Part shown: one piece after another, positions 9,193 through 18,333 of the stretch
Layout: each line of letters begins with the position of its first letter
How positions within the stretch are numbered: the stretch's first letter is position 1
From: QVMM01 sp047030855
GTDB lineage: Bacteria > Bacteroidota > Bacteroidia > Bacteroidales > Dysgonomonadaceae
Assembly (NCBI GenBank): GCA_047030855.1
Contig: JBKYIJ010000008.1
Location: forward strand, 1,240,001-1,304,000
Reading direction: 5' to 3'
Length of the DNA stretch: 64,000 nucleotides
Translations under genes and position numbers: made by a program
Notes under the pieces: generated by a model
Database searches by the model: none
The model's input: the letters and a program-made list of their open reading frames with translations, nothing else
Told to the model about the DNA's origin: nothing

Positions 9193-10005
9193 TTATTCTG
9201 CATTTTCGGTTTTTTCAAACTCTAATACTATTTTACCTTGTTTTGATATTTGCAATACGTTTTCGTTGGGCAAAGAAACTGTGCTTGTATCGGACAGATT
9301 CTTGATAAATATGGCTTCACCCTGCATATTGGGGCAAGCCATTTCAGTCGAACCGATAGGACCTACTATAAGTTGTTGCTGATCTAAGGAATATGTAGCG
9401 AAGTAATTGTTACATCCTGCATTACCGTTTATTTTATTTTCGTTTGCGTTGAAAATTAAAGTCGGCAACGTTGCTTTTCCTTCACTTTTAAAAGTTTTTG
9501 AGGCTTCGTCTCCTTCCATCAGTTTCAATGTCCATGTCCCTGCCAACTGTTCGGATAGGCTTTTGGGGGCTTCTCCTTTTTCAAATTCAAATATTACTTT
9601 TTTGTCAGAATCGGCAAAAGTCAGAATACCATTCACGATAGAAATGGTGTTTGGTTTTGAAAGTTCCAATAAAAATTGGGCTTCTTCGTTTTTACCTACG
9701 CACAACATTCTTGTAGTTGCCAGATTTGGGGCAGTTACAACGTTCTTTTCAAAAGAGAAAGTGCCTGTATACCGGTTGCATCCGCCGGTGCCGTACATCA
9801 TCATTTTGTCGAAATCGAACTGAATGGTAGGCAACGCACCTTCGAATAAGGTTTTGGCGTCTTGTCCGTTCATTGTTTTCAGTATCCAATAACCGCCGAG
9901 TTCGGAAGGATCCACGGGTTTTGTATTGTTGCAGCTTTGCAGGCTGAATAAACCTAAAACCGCTGCGCATAAAGCGAATAGTTTTGTCATTGTTCTTGTT
10001 TTCAT
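9193..10005 (-). CDS. META-domain lipoprotein (two META/HslJ-like repeats), tandem paralogue
   Basis: A 270-residue lipoprotein (signal ends LFSLQSC) with two META domains marked by GTGGCNRYTGTF and GNAGCNNYFATY, plus a CPNM motif. The architecture matches its downstream neighbour, so the pair is probably an old duplication with clear divergence. Expected location: inner leaflet of the outer membrane or the periplasmic face. The omega-amidase gene starts only 28 bp beyond, on the same strand. The specific function is not known. Confidence 0.85.
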   Translation of the reverse strand: MKTRTMTKLFALCAAVLGLFSLQSCNNTKPVDPSELGGYWILKTMNGQDAKTLFEGALPTIQFDFDKMMMYGTGGCNRYTGTFSFEKNVVTAPNLATTRMLCVGKNEEAQFLLELSKPNTISIVNGILTFADSDKKVIFEFEKGEAPKSLSEQLAGTWTLKLMEGDEASKTFKSEGKATLPTLIFNANENKINGNAGCNNYFATYSLDQQQLIVGPIGSTEMACPNMQGEAIFIKNLSDTSTVSLPNENVLQISKQGKIVLEFEKTENAE

Positions 10006-10033
10006 AATTAATGAAGTTTATGTTATTTATAAT

Positions 10034-10810
10034 CTATTTTTCTATGATAAATCTGTCGGCATCTTTCCATACGGGAAATTTGTCTCTGAATTCCGTCAAT
10101 TCTTCTCTCGATATTTCAATAGTCCTTACCTGTTCCTGTCCCTCTTCCGCTTCAAATCTTGTAAATCCTTTGGCATCTAAAAGAACGGAATTTCCGCTGT
10201 ATTGAATCCTGTTCCCGTCTGTTCCTACCCGGTTGACTCCGCACACGTATGCCATGTTTTCTATCGCTCTTGCCGTAAGCAATGATTTCCATACATGTTT
10301 TCTCGACTTTGGCCAGTTTGCCACATAAACAAGTAAATCGTATTCGTTACCAACATTCCGAGCCCATACGGGAAACCTCAAATCATAACATATTAGTAAA
10401 CAAATTTTGAAACCTTTATGTTCAAAGATCAATCTCTGATTTCCGTTGCTGAAAAAATCATGTTCTTTACTCATTCTGAACAGATGCCGTTTGTCGTAAT
10501 ATTTTTCAGTATCGGAAGAAATGAAGAAACCTCTGTTGTAGTAATTGCCGTTTTCTTTTGCGATGAAACTGCCGCATACGGCTACTTTATATGCATGTGT
10601 CCACTTTTTCAGTGTTTGAACGGTTTTTCCGTCCCTTTCTTCCGCAAGTTCCCGACTGTTCATCGAAAATCCTGTGCTGAACATTTCGGGCAAAATTATT
10701 ATATCCGTTTTACCTTCAAGGTTTTTTACCAGTGATTCTACTTTGCTGAGATTAGCGGAGATATCTTCCCAAATGATGTCGTATTGAACGATTGTAATGC
10801 GAAGATTCAT
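10034..10810 (-). CDS. Nitrilase-superfamily omega-amidase (YafV-like)
   Basis: A 258-residue carbon-nitrogen hydrolase. The catalytic triad of the nitrilase superfamily is present: Glu42 (LPEMF), Lys107 (DKRHLF) and Cys141 (LICYDLRFP). Length and motifs fit the YafV/Nit2 omega-amidases, which hydrolyse alpha-ketoglutaramate or alpha-ketosuccinamate, acting in metabolite repair linked to transaminases. It is cytoplasmic with no signal peptide. The PlsC-like gene lies 12 bp upstream on the same strand, so the two are probably cotranscribed. Confidence 0.88.
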   Translation of the reverse strand: MNLRITIVQYDIIWEDISANLSKVESLVKNLEGKTDIIILPEMFSTGFSMNSRELAEERDGKTVQTLKKWTHAYKVAVCGSFIAKENGNYYNRGFFISSDTEKYYDKRHLFRMSKEHDFFSNGNQRLIFEHKGFKICLLICYDLRFPVWARNVGNEYDLLVYVANWPKSRKHVWKSLLTARAIENMAYVCGVNRVGTDGNRIQYSGNSVLLDAKGFTRFEAEEGQEQVRTIEISREELTEFRDKFPVWKDADRFIIEK

Positions 10811-10822
10811 AGTATATTGTGT

Positions 10823-11362
10823 TTAGATTGTGAATTTTTCGGGATGTCTTCCTTTAGCGTTTTTATAATGGCTTTTGATTTCTTTAATATCGTTTTCTGC
10901 ATCTCCTGTCGGGTGGAAAATGCTGTCGAAAGTGACGGTTTTTGTACTGTAATCCAGAATAACAATTACTATCGGGACATTCGCCGCAAGAGCAATGTAG
11001 TAAAACCCTTTTTTCCAGTCTTCGGCTTTTTTTCGTGTTCCTTCGGGTGTGATGGCAAGCTGAAATTTATCCCTTTTACCGAATTCTTCAGCCATTTGTT
11101 CCGTTAGTGAAGTCTTTTTGCTCCTGTCTACGGGAATGCCGCCTAATGCATTGAATATAATGTTGAAAGGAAAAACGAACCAGCTTTTTTTGATAAGGAA
11201 GTTAGCTTTCTCTCCCATAGCCGTATATATAATTTCCCCAAGGATCAAATCCCAGTTGCTGGTATGAGGAGCAACGCAGATCACACATTTTGGAGGAAGG
11301 TTGACTTTTTTATCAATTTTCCATCCCAGCATTTTTAGTATAGAAGAACAAATTTTTCTCAC
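10823..11362 (-). CDS. 1-acylglycerol-3-phosphate acyltransferase family protein (PlsC-like)
   Basis: A 179-residue member of the PlsC/LPLAT superfamily. The catalytic HX4D motif is His33 to Asp38 (HTSNWD), and the substrate-binding PEGTR is at 106-110. At 179 aa it is shorter than classical PlsC (about 240 aa) and resembles the small, uncharacterised acyltransferases of Bacteroidota. It probably acts at the inner membrane, but the acyl acceptor is not certain. The -7-like box CAAATATA (11382-11389, read on the minus strand as TATATTTG) lies about 20 bp upstream of the start. Confidence 0.82.
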   Translation of the reverse strand: MRKICSSILKMLGWKIDKKVNLPPKCVICVAPHTSNWDLILGEIIYTAMGEKANFLIKKSWFVFPFNIIFNALGGIPVDRSKKTSLTEQMAEEFGKRDKFQLAITPEGTRKKAEDWKKGFYYIALAANVPIVIVILDYSTKTVTFDSIFHPTGDAENDIKEIKSHYKNAKGRHPEKFTI

Positions 11363-11462
11363 ATCAAATCTTTATATTATGCAAATATAGACTTTATATT
11401 TAGCATCCGCTTTTATGAACACTATTATCGGAGTGTAATATTTCGGAATATTGTATAAAAAA

Positions 11463-11499
11463 AGTAAAAGGTTAACCTCGAGAGATTAACCTTTTGCGC
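11463..11499 (-). terminator. Terminator downstream of typA
   Basis: The inverted repeat AAAAGGTTAA / TTAACCTTTT with a 10-nt loop centred near 11481 lies just after the typA stop. Its flanks are A/T-rich. Confidence 0.7.
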
Positions 11500-11513
11500 T
11501 GATATCTAATTAT

Positions 11514-13313
11514 TTACTTTTTCGTCAATCTTTTACGGTCGTTTTCGTCCAGATATATTTTTCTGATCCTGATGGCATTCGGCGTAACCTCTACGTATTC
11601 GTCTTCTTTGATGTATTCGAGAGCGTCCTCCAAACTGAAAATAACGGCAGGAGCAAGCCTTGCCTTGTCATCCGTGCCAGAGGCTCTCACGTTTGTGAGC
11701 TTTTTGGATTTTGTCAGGTTTACCGTCAAATCTCCTTCTTTCGAATGTTCGCCGACGATTTGCCCCATATAGATGTTGGTCTGAGGTTCGACAAAGAATC
11801 GTCCTCTGTCCTGAAGTTTGTCAAGCGCATAAGCAAATGCGTTCCCCGATTCGCTTGCGATTATCGAGCCGTTCAGCCGTTTTTCGATATCGCCTTTCCA
11901 CGGCTGGAATTCCAAGAAGCGATGGGCTATAACGGCTTCTCCTGCCGACAGCGTCAACGCTGCATTGTTCAACCCGATAATACCACGTGAAGGGATCGAA
12001 AACTCAAGAAATACCCTGTCATTCTTGTTTTCCATCATCAGGAGTTCGCCTTTTCTGCGGGTAACGATGTCAATGATTTTGCTGGCATATTCTTCCGGCA
12101 GGTTTATGGTGAGCATTTCGACAGGTTCGTGCTTTACTCCGTCAACGTCTTTTATGATAACTTTCGGCTGCCCTACCTGCAACTCATACCCTTCGCGACG
12201 CATGGTTTCGATAAGTATCGAAAGATGCAGAATACCTCTTCCGTAAACGATCCATGAGTCTGCGCTGTCGGTCGCCTCTACACGCAAAGCAAGGTCTTTG
12301 TCCAGTTCCCGCATCAATCGGTCGTGTATGTGTCGTGATGTCACGAACTTTCCGTCTTTTCCGAAGAAAGGAGAGTCGTTTATAGTGAACAACATCGACA
12401 TTGTAGGCTCGTCTATGTCGATGCGGTGAAGCGGCTCGGGGTTTTCAATGTCGGCGATCGTATCGCCGATTTCAAACCCTTCTATTCCGACAAGGGCACA
12501 TATATCGCCGCATTGCACGTTAGATACTTTAACCCGTCCGAGTCCTTCGAATACGTTCAGTTCCTTGATTCTGGACTTAACTATCGATCCGTCGCGTTTG
12601 CACAGGGCTACATCCTGATTTTCTTTTAGTATTCCCCTGTGTATTCTTCCTACCGCTATTCTTCCTACGTATTTTGAATAATCAAGTGAGGTGATCAGCA
12701 TCTGTACTGTTCCTTCCAGAATTTCGGGCGCAGGTATGTATTCTACGATTGCGTCCAGCAGGGGAGTAATGTCTTCAGTAGGTTTCTTCCAATCGTCCGA
12801 CATCCATCCTTGTTTTGCAGAACCGTAGATGGTAGGGAAATCAAGCTGTTCTTCCGTAGCATCGAGGCTGAACATCAGGTCGAAAACCATTTCGTTCACT
12901 TCTTCGGGGCGGCAATTGGGTTTGTCCACTTTGTTGATGACTACTATGGGCTTCAAACCTATTTGTATCGCTTTCTGGAGGACAAAACGCGTTTGCGGCA
13001 TCGGTCCTTCGAACGCATCGACAAGCAAGAGGCATCCGTCCGCCATATTCAGCACGCGTTCTACTTCGCCTCCAAAGTCGGCGTGTCCCGGGGTGTCTAT
13101 GATGTTTATTTTTGTTCCTTTGTAATTGATCGAAACGTTTTTGGATAGGATTGTAATACCTCTTTCGCGTTCCAGATCGTTATTGTCAAGAATGAGTTCT
13201 CCTGTTTGTTGGTTGTCTCTGAATAGCTTCCCAGCTTGTAACATTTTGTCAACCAATGTGGTTTTTCCGTGATCGACGTGTGCGATGATCGCAATATTTC
13301 TTATACTTTGCAT
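11514..13313 (-). CDS. typA: Translational GTPase TypA/BipA
   Basis: A 599-residue GTPase of the elongation factor family. It has G1 AHVDHGKTTL, G3 DTPGHADFGGEV and G4 NKVDK, then EF-G-like domains II, III and V and the TypA-specific C-terminal domain. It binds the ribosome and is important in stress and 50S assembly. The frame extends to 13343, but those ten residues are not family-like. The ATG at 13313 (MQSIRNIAIIAHVDHG) is the expected start. A -7-like TATCTTTG (minus strand, 13333-13340) lies 20 bp upstream. The terminator is at 11463. Confidence 0.95.
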   Translation of the reverse strand: MQSIRNIAIIAHVDHGKTTLVDKMLQAGKLFRDNQQTGELILDNNDLERERGITILSKNVSINYKGTKINIIDTPGHADFGGEVERVLNMADGCLLLVDAFEGPMPQTRFVLQKAIQIGLKPIVVINKVDKPNCRPEEVNEMVFDLMFSLDATEEQLDFPTIYGSAKQGWMSDDWKKPTEDITPLLDAIVEYIPAPEILEGTVQMLITSLDYSKYVGRIAVGRIHRGILKENQDVALCKRDGSIVKSRIKELNVFEGLGRVKVSNVQCGDICALVGIEGFEIGDTIADIENPEPLHRIDIDEPTMSMLFTINDSPFFGKDGKFVTSRHIHDRLMRELDKDLALRVEATDSADSWIVYGRGILHLSILIETMRREGYELQVGQPKVIIKDVDGVKHEPVEMLTINLPEEYASKIIDIVTRRKGELLMMENKNDRVFLEFSIPSRGIIGLNNAALTLSAGEAVIAHRFLEFQPWKGDIEKRLNGSIIASESGNAFAYALDKLQDRGRFFVEPQTNIYMGQIVGEHSKEGDLTVNLTKSKKLTNVRASGTDDKARLAPAVIFSLEDALEYIKEDEYVEVTPNAIRIRKIYLDENDRKRLTKK

Positions 13314-13485
13314 TAAATGATTTTTGAGGGTGCAAAGATACAACTAATTATGCAGATAATATAGATTTCTTTATTATTCTTGTTTTATTGAAGGGTAAGG
13401 GTGTTTAAAATTGCATATATTTCCGAAATATCGTTTACTGAACGTAATTATAATGATCATAAACAATTTGTATTGTTAAATTTAA

Positions 13486-13493
13486 TATATTTG
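13486..13493 (+). promoter_or_regulatory. -7 box upstream of sppA
   Basis: TATATTTG matches TAnnTTTG and lies 27 bp before the sppA ATG. The nearest TTTG (13467-13470) is at a spacing of 15 bp, shorter than usual, so confidence is limited. Confidence 0.35.
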
Positions 13494-13520
13494 TCTTTTA
13501 GTGGATAATAATAATATTTT

Positions 13521-15278
13521 ATGAAAAGTTTTTTTAAATATGTCTGTGCGACCATAGTCGGGATTCTGGCTGTCGGTCTGGTTATTTTCCTTGTGCTTTT
13601 TGCAGTTATGGCGGCAAGTGTTTCTTCAAGCTCATACAGCGTGAAAGACAATACGGTGCTTTTACTGAACATGCAGGGCGTACTTAAAGACCGTACTCAA
13701 TCCAATCCTTTGAATGAACTGCTGGGACTTGGCGGAGTTAACGAATTGTCTTTGGTCGATATCAAATCCGCGATAAAAAAAGCGAAAGAAAACGATAAAA
13801 TAAAAGGAATTTACATACGTTCGGGCGTTTTGTCGGCTTCTAATGCATCGTTGATAGAAATAAGAAACGATCTGGAAGATTTTAAGAAAAGCGGAAAATT
13901 CATTGTTGCTTACGGAGATATTTATACGCAAGGGATGTATTATCTGTCTTCGGTTTCCGACAAAGTAATCCTCAATCCTAAAGGAAATCTCGATCTGCAC
14001 GGAATCGTATCATCCCGTACTTTCTACAAAGGAACGTTGGATAAGCTGGGCATTGAAATGCAGGTCTTTAAGGTTGGTACTTACAAATCGGCTGTCGAAC
14101 CTTTCATGCAGGAAAAGATGAGCGATGCGAACAGGGAACAGGTAAACTCTTACGCACAGGATATATGGGGCACAATGCTCGAAGGAATATCCGCAAGCCG
14201 CAATATATCCGTAGATGTTTTGAATAGCGTTGCGGACACTCTCCCTATGTTAAGAAAAGCGGAGTATTCGGTTCAGGTAAATCTTGCTGACACATTGATG
14301 TATGAAACTGATGTCAAACAATACCTCATGTCGTTGATGCAACTCAAAGAAGAATCAGACTTGAGAACGGCAGACATATCAGACATGAAAACCGTTCCTT
14401 TCAAGGATAAAAATAAGAATTCGAATAAAATAGCCGTGCTTTATGCGGAGGGCGATATATTGAGCGGAGACGGAAGCAGCGACATTCAGGACCGTTATTT
14501 TATCAAGCAGTTGAAAAAACTCAAAGACGATAAGGATGTGAAAGCGGTAGTCTTTCGCGTAAATTCGGGAGGAGGCAGCGCTTATGCTTCCGAACAGATA
14601 TGGAAAGCCGTGAAAGATTTAAAGGCTGAAAAACCCGTTGTGGTTTCAATGGGCGATTATGCAGCTTCAGGTGGATATTACATATCGTGCAACGCGACAA
14701 AAATATTTGCCCAGCCTTCTACTTTGACAGGGTCTATCGGAATTTTCGGAATGTTCCCCAATGTCGAAGGACTGACTAAAAAGATAGGATTTACCTATGA
14801 TAATGTCAAAACAAACAAGTTTTCCGATTTTGGAGATGTAACCCGCCCTATGAGGGAAGATGAAAAACAGATACTTCAAAGTTATATCGAAGACGGTTAC
14901 GATCTTTTTATTACCCGTTGCGCCGAAGGTCGCGGAGTTTCTAAAGACTCTATCAATACAATCGGACAAGGACGCGTATGGACAGGAAATCAGGCTTTGA
15001 AGCTGGGCTTGGTTGATGCTATCGGCGGAATAGACGATGCTATTGCAGAAGCTGCCAAATTAGCTGAAATTGATAAATATGCCGTCAGGGAATACCCCCG
15101 GCAAAAAGAATTTTGGGAAGAATTCTTAAGCAACAAAAAAGAAGAGATAGCAGTCAGCGCGTTGAAGGAATATTTCGGTAACGATTACGAACTCATTAAA
15201 ACGGTGAAAACTATCAAAAATATGAAAGAGCAGGACTTTATTCAAGCCAGATTGCCGTATGATTTTCAACTAAGATAA
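13521..15278 (+). CDS. sppA: Signal peptide peptidase SppA (67-kDa type)
   Basis: A 585-residue protein with one N-terminal transmembrane segment (about residues 8-33) and two tandem SppA/ClpP-fold domains, as in the long E. coli type. The catalytic Lys is in VGTYKSAVEPF (about residue 189) and the nucleophile Ser in DYAASGGYYIS (about residue 382). It degrades cleaved signal peptides at the periplasmic face of the inner membrane. The lpxK gene begins 15 bp downstream, so the two probably share a transcript. Confidence 0.94.
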   Translation: MKSFFKYVCATIVGILAVGLVIFLVLFAVMAASVSSSSYSVKDNTVLLLNMQGVLKDRTQSNPLNELLGLGGVNELSLVDIKSAIKKAKENDKIKGIYIRSGVLSASNASLIEIRNDLEDFKKSGKFIVAYGDIYTQGMYYLSSVSDKVILNPKGNLDLHGIVSSRTFYKGTLDKLGIEMQVFKVGTYKSAVEPFMQEKMSDANREQVNSYAQDIWGTMLEGISASRNISVDVLNSVADTLPMLRKAEYSVQVNLADTLMYETDVKQYLMSLMQLKEESDLRTADISDMKTVPFKDKNKNSNKIAVLYAEGDILSGDGSSDIQDRYFIKQLKKLKDDKDVKAVVFRVNSGGGSAYASEQIWKAVKDLKAEKPVVVSMGDYAASGGYYISCNATKIFAQPSTLTGSIGIFGMFPNVEGLTKKIGFTYDNVKTNKFSDFGDVTRPMREDEKQILQSYIEDGYDLFITRCAEGRGVSKDSINTIGQGRVWTGNQALKLGLVDAIGGIDDAIAEAAKLAEIDKYAVREYPRQKEFWEEFLSNKKEEIAVSALKEYFGNDYELIKTVKTIKNMKEQDFIQARLPYDFQLR

Positions 15279-15292
15279 AAAATGTAGTTTCT

Positions 15293-16408
15293 TTGGAACA
15301 GAATTCTCCACATATTAACAAATGCCTGATTCCCTTGTCTTGGCTGTACGGATTGGTTGTTTATGTAAGGAAAAAACTGTTCGATTGGGGAGTATTGAAA
15401 CATGAAAAATTTGATATTCCCGTAATAAGTATCGGGAATATAACGGTTGGCGGAACAGGGAAAACACCTCATGTGGAGTACCTTGTCCGATTACTGAAAA
15501 ATAGCTTCAACGTAGCGGTACTGAGCCGCGGCTATAAGCGAAAAACAAAAGGTTTTGTTTTAGCTACGAACTCCGCTACATATAAGGATTTGGGAGATGA
15601 ACCATACCAGATAAAAGAAAAATTCTTTGATATAACCGTTGCTGTCGACGAAGACAGACGAAGAGGCATAGAGAAGCTTCTGTCGATGAAGGACAGCCCC
15701 GATGTCATATTGCTCGATGATGCCTATCAGCATCTTTATGTCAAACCCTCTCTTTCGATTCTCCTTACCGATTACAACCGCCCGATGCATAAAGACAGGC
15801 TTTTGCCCGCGGGACGATTGAGGGAAAATGCCGATAATATTGATCGGGCGAATATTGTTATTGTCACTAAATGTCCGAGTGAACTGAAGCCTATTGATAT
15901 GAGAATCATCAGGCATGATCTGAACATTTATCCTTATCAGACGTTGATATTTACAACCGTTAAGTATGGAAATCTGGTGTCGATGTTCGGGCAAACAGAT
16001 TTATTCAGCAAAGAGGAGCAGCCATTGGAAATGATACGCGACAGAAACGTTTTGCTTTTAACGGGTATTGCTTCGCCTGAGCCGATTCTGGAAGAGTTGA
16101 AGAATTATACGGATTCCGTCAGATCCGTAAATTATCCCGATCATCACGATTTTACGTCGGATGACATAAGAAATATAGAAGAAAAATATAAAGAGCTTAA
16201 CGATCCTCATGCGATAACCATCGTAACGGAAAAAGATGCCGTGAGGCTTATGCACAGGGAAGACCTGAGCGATAAACTGAAACGTTCTTTATATTATTTG
16301 CCGATTGAAATATCCTTTCTTAATAAAGAAGACAAAATAATTTTTAATAAAAAAGTGTATAGCCATGTTAGAAAAAATTCAAGAAACAGCGAGTTTTCTC
16401 AAGAGTAA
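15293..16408 (+). CDS. lpxK: Tetraacyldisaccharide 4'-kinase LpxK, TTG start
   Basis: A 371-residue LpxK. The P-loop ISIGNITVGGTGKTPHVEYL is near residue 45, and the conserved LSRGYKRKTKGF and LLDDAYQH motifs follow. It phosphorylates the lipid A disaccharide at the 4' position at the inner membrane. The start codon at 15293 is TTG (TTGGAACAGAAT). No ATG occurs in frame before the conserved domain, and the ATG at 15282 runs straight into a stop. The last 44 bp overlap the next gene, yet the LpxK C-terminus (YSHVRKNSRNSEF) still looks like the family, so the overlap seems real. Confidence 0.93.
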   Translation: MEQNSPHINKCLIPLSWLYGLVVYVRKKLFDWGVLKHEKFDIPVISIGNITVGGTGKTPHVEYLVRLLKNSFNVAVLSRGYKRKTKGFVLATNSATYKDLGDEPYQIKEKFFDITVAVDEDRRRGIEKLLSMKDSPDVILLDDAYQHLYVKPSLSILLTDYNRPMHKDRLLPAGRLRENADNIDRANIVIVTKCPSELKPIDMRIIRHDLNIYPYQTLIFTTVKYGNLVSMFGQTDLFSKEEQPLEMIRDRNVLLLTGIASPEPILEELKNYTDSVRSVNYPDHHDFTSDDIRNIEEKYKELNDPHAITIVTEKDAVRLMHREDLSDKLKRSLYYLPIEISFLNKEDKIIFNKKVYSHVRKNSRNSEFSQE

Positions 16409-17177
16409 AGTCGCAAAAATACCCGATTACGCAATTATTCTCGGAACGGGTTTAGGAGAATTGGCCAATTCTATTACCGACAAGAATGAAATATCTTATA
16501 AAGATATACCAAACTTCCCTTTGTCCACTGTTGAAGGACACAGCGGAAAACTGATATTCGGTAAACTCGGCGGAAAAGACGTTATAGCCATGCAGGGGCG
16601 CTTTCATTTTTATGAAGGTTATGACATGAAAGAAGTGACTTTTCCTGTCAGGGTTTTTCAGGCTCTTAACGTAAAGTATCTGTTTGTGTCGAATGCCGCA
16701 GGCGGAATGAACAGCAGTTTCGAAATCGGCGATATTATGCTGATAGAAGATCACATAAACCTGTTTCCCGAACATCCGCTCAGAGGACGTAACGATGACA
16801 GGCTCGGAACCCGTTTCCCTGATATGAGTCAGGCTTATGATAAAAAACTGCGTGATCTTGCAGTGAGCATAGCGAAAGAAAATAACATCAAATTGCAACG
16901 CGGTGTTTATATCGGAACATCAGGTCCTACTTTCGAGACTCCTGCCGAATATAACTATTTCCGCATAATAGGAGGAGATGCAGTGGGGATGTCTACCGTG
17001 CCGGAAGTCATTGTCGCTAACCATGCTAAAATGAAGGTGTTGGCTTTTTCTATTATCACCGACCTTGGCGTAATTGGGAAAATAATGGAAGTTTCGCATG
17101 AAGAAGTACAAGAGGCTGCTAAAATCGCTCAACCGAAAATGGCATTCATTATGCAGGAAGTGATAAAGAGAATTTAA
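16365..17177 (+). CDS. Purine nucleoside phosphorylase (trimeric type)
   Basis: A 270-residue PNP of the trimeric family. Motifs are ILGTGLGELA, VEGHSGKL (phosphate-binding His), QGRFHFYEGYD, NAAGGMN and the EVIVANHAKMKVLAFSIITD region with the purine-contacting Asn. It phosphorolyses inosine/guanosine and deoxy analogues for salvage. Its ATG lies inside the 3' end of lpxK (44-bp overlap, different frame), and the N-terminus MLEKIQETASFLK is typical of the family. A strong terminator follows at 17205. Confidence 0.93.
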   Translation: MLEKIQETASFLKSKVAKIPDYAIILGTGLGELANSITDKNEISYKDIPNFPLSTVEGHSGKLIFGKLGGKDVIAMQGRFHFYEGYDMKEVTFPVRVFQALNVKYLFVSNAAGGMNSSFEIGDIMLIEDHINLFPEHPLRGRNDDRLGTRFPDMSQAYDKKLRDLAVSIAKENNIKLQRGVYIGTSGPTFETPAEYNYFRIIGGDAVGMSTVPEVIVANHAKMKVLAFSIITDLGVIGKIMEVSHEEVQEAAKIAQPKMAFIMQEVIKRI

Positions 17178-17204
17178 ACTTATTCTCAATACACAATTAT
17201 AGAT

Positions 17205-17249
17205 TTATGTCTATCTTTAACACGCTTAAGGATAGACATAATTTTTTTT
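17205..17249 (+). terminator. Intrinsic terminator after purine nucleoside phosphorylase
   Basis: A perfect 11-bp stem TTATGTCTATC / GATAGACATAA is followed directly by a run of T (17242-17249). It ends the sppA-lpxK-PNP transcript. thiL starts 17 bp later. Confidence 0.85.
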
Positions 17250-17265
17250 AGAAAGACAGAAACAA

Positions 17266-18300
17266 ATGCAACAAAAAAGAACTGAAATATCAACGCTCGG
17301 AGAGTTTGGACTGATAAAGCACCTGACAAAATCGTTCGAGCTTAAAAATACAAGCTCCGTCAAAGGAGTAGGGGACGACAGCGCCGTTTTGAATTATGGA
17401 GATAAAGAAGTATTGGTAACTACCGACTTGTTGCTCGAAGGAATACATTTCGATCTGATGTATGTTCCGTTGAAGCATTTGGGATATAAGTCGGCGGTTG
17501 TCAATTTTTCCGATATTTATGCGATGAACGGACAACCGAAACAGATGACGCTTTCATTGGGTATTTCCAAAAGATTTTCGGTTGAGGATCTGGAAGAATT
17601 CTACGCAGGCGTACAACTGGCTTGCGATGTATATGGTGTTGATCTTGTTGGTGGAGATACTTCTTCTTCTCTGACAGGACTTACCATTAGCGTAACGTGT
17701 ATAGGAGAAAGCGTTAAGGACAAAATCGTTTATCGTAACGGAGCAAAAGAAACTGATCTGATTTGCGTTTCGGGTGATTTGGGAGCTGCCTTCATGGGTT
17801 TGCAGCTATTGGAGCGTGAAAAACACGTTTACGATGGAAAGAACGATTTTTCTCCCGACTTTTCGGGTAAAGAATATATATTGGAAAGGCAGTTAAAACC
17901 TGAAGCCCGAAAAGATATTGTGAAAGCCTTTTCGGACGAAAACATATTGCCTTCTTCGATGATGGATATTTCGGACGGTTTGTCGTCCGAGCTTATTCAT
18001 ATCTGTTCGCAAAGCGGTGTAGGTTGCCGTATATACGAAGATCGTATTCCGATCGATTATCAGACTGCCGTTATGGCGGAAGAGTTTAACATGAATGTTA
18101 CGACAGTGGCTCTGAATGGAGGTGAAGACTATGAATTGCTCTTTACCGTTCCGTTGCATTTACACGATAAGGTTTCGAAAATGAAGGGAATCCATGTCAT
18201 AGGGCATATTACCCCAAAAGACCTCGGGCTTTATCTGGAAACCCGTGACGGAGCAGAACTGGAGATCAAAGCACAAGGCTGGAATTCGCTGCAGGAATAG
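17266..18300 (+). CDS. thiL: Thiamine-monophosphate kinase
   Basis: A 344-residue ThiL. The N-terminal motif GEFGLIKHL, the metal/ATP sites GDDSAVL, TTDLLLEGIHFD and VGGDTSSS, and the C-terminal MMDISDGLSSEL and NGGEDYELLFT are all typical of the PurM-like fold. It phosphorylates thiamine monophosphate to the active cofactor thiamine diphosphate. There are no other thiamine genes and no TPP riboswitch-like element in the 88-bp gap upstream, which is filled by a terminator. The FKBP gene follows after 33 bp. Confidence 0.93.
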   Translation: MQQKRTEISTLGEFGLIKHLTKSFELKNTSSVKGVGDDSAVLNYGDKEVLVTTDLLLEGIHFDLMYVPLKHLGYKSAVVNFSDIYAMNGQPKQMTLSLGISKRFSVEDLEEFYAGVQLACDVYGVDLVGGDTSSSLTGLTISVTCIGESVKDKIVYRNGAKETDLICVSGDLGAAFMGLQLLEREKHVYDGKNDFSPDFSGKEYILERQLKPEARKDIVKAFSDENILPSSMMDISDGLSSELIHICSQSGVGCRIYEDRIPIDYQTAVMAEEFNMNVTTVALNGGEDYELLFTVPLHLHDKVSKMKGIHVIGHITPKDLGLYLETRDGAELEIKAQGWNSLQE

Positions 18301-18333
18301 TGAACCTAATATCAACTTTATTATAACGAAAAC

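Noticed and set aside
13314..13343. Ten-residue N-terminal extension of TypA
   Set aside because: MQSIRNIAIIAHVDHG is the usual start. The extension overlaps the -7 box region.
17178..17265. TPP riboswitch before thiL
   Set aside because: The 88-bp gap is mostly the terminator hairpin of the upstream gene, with no THI-box-like sequence.
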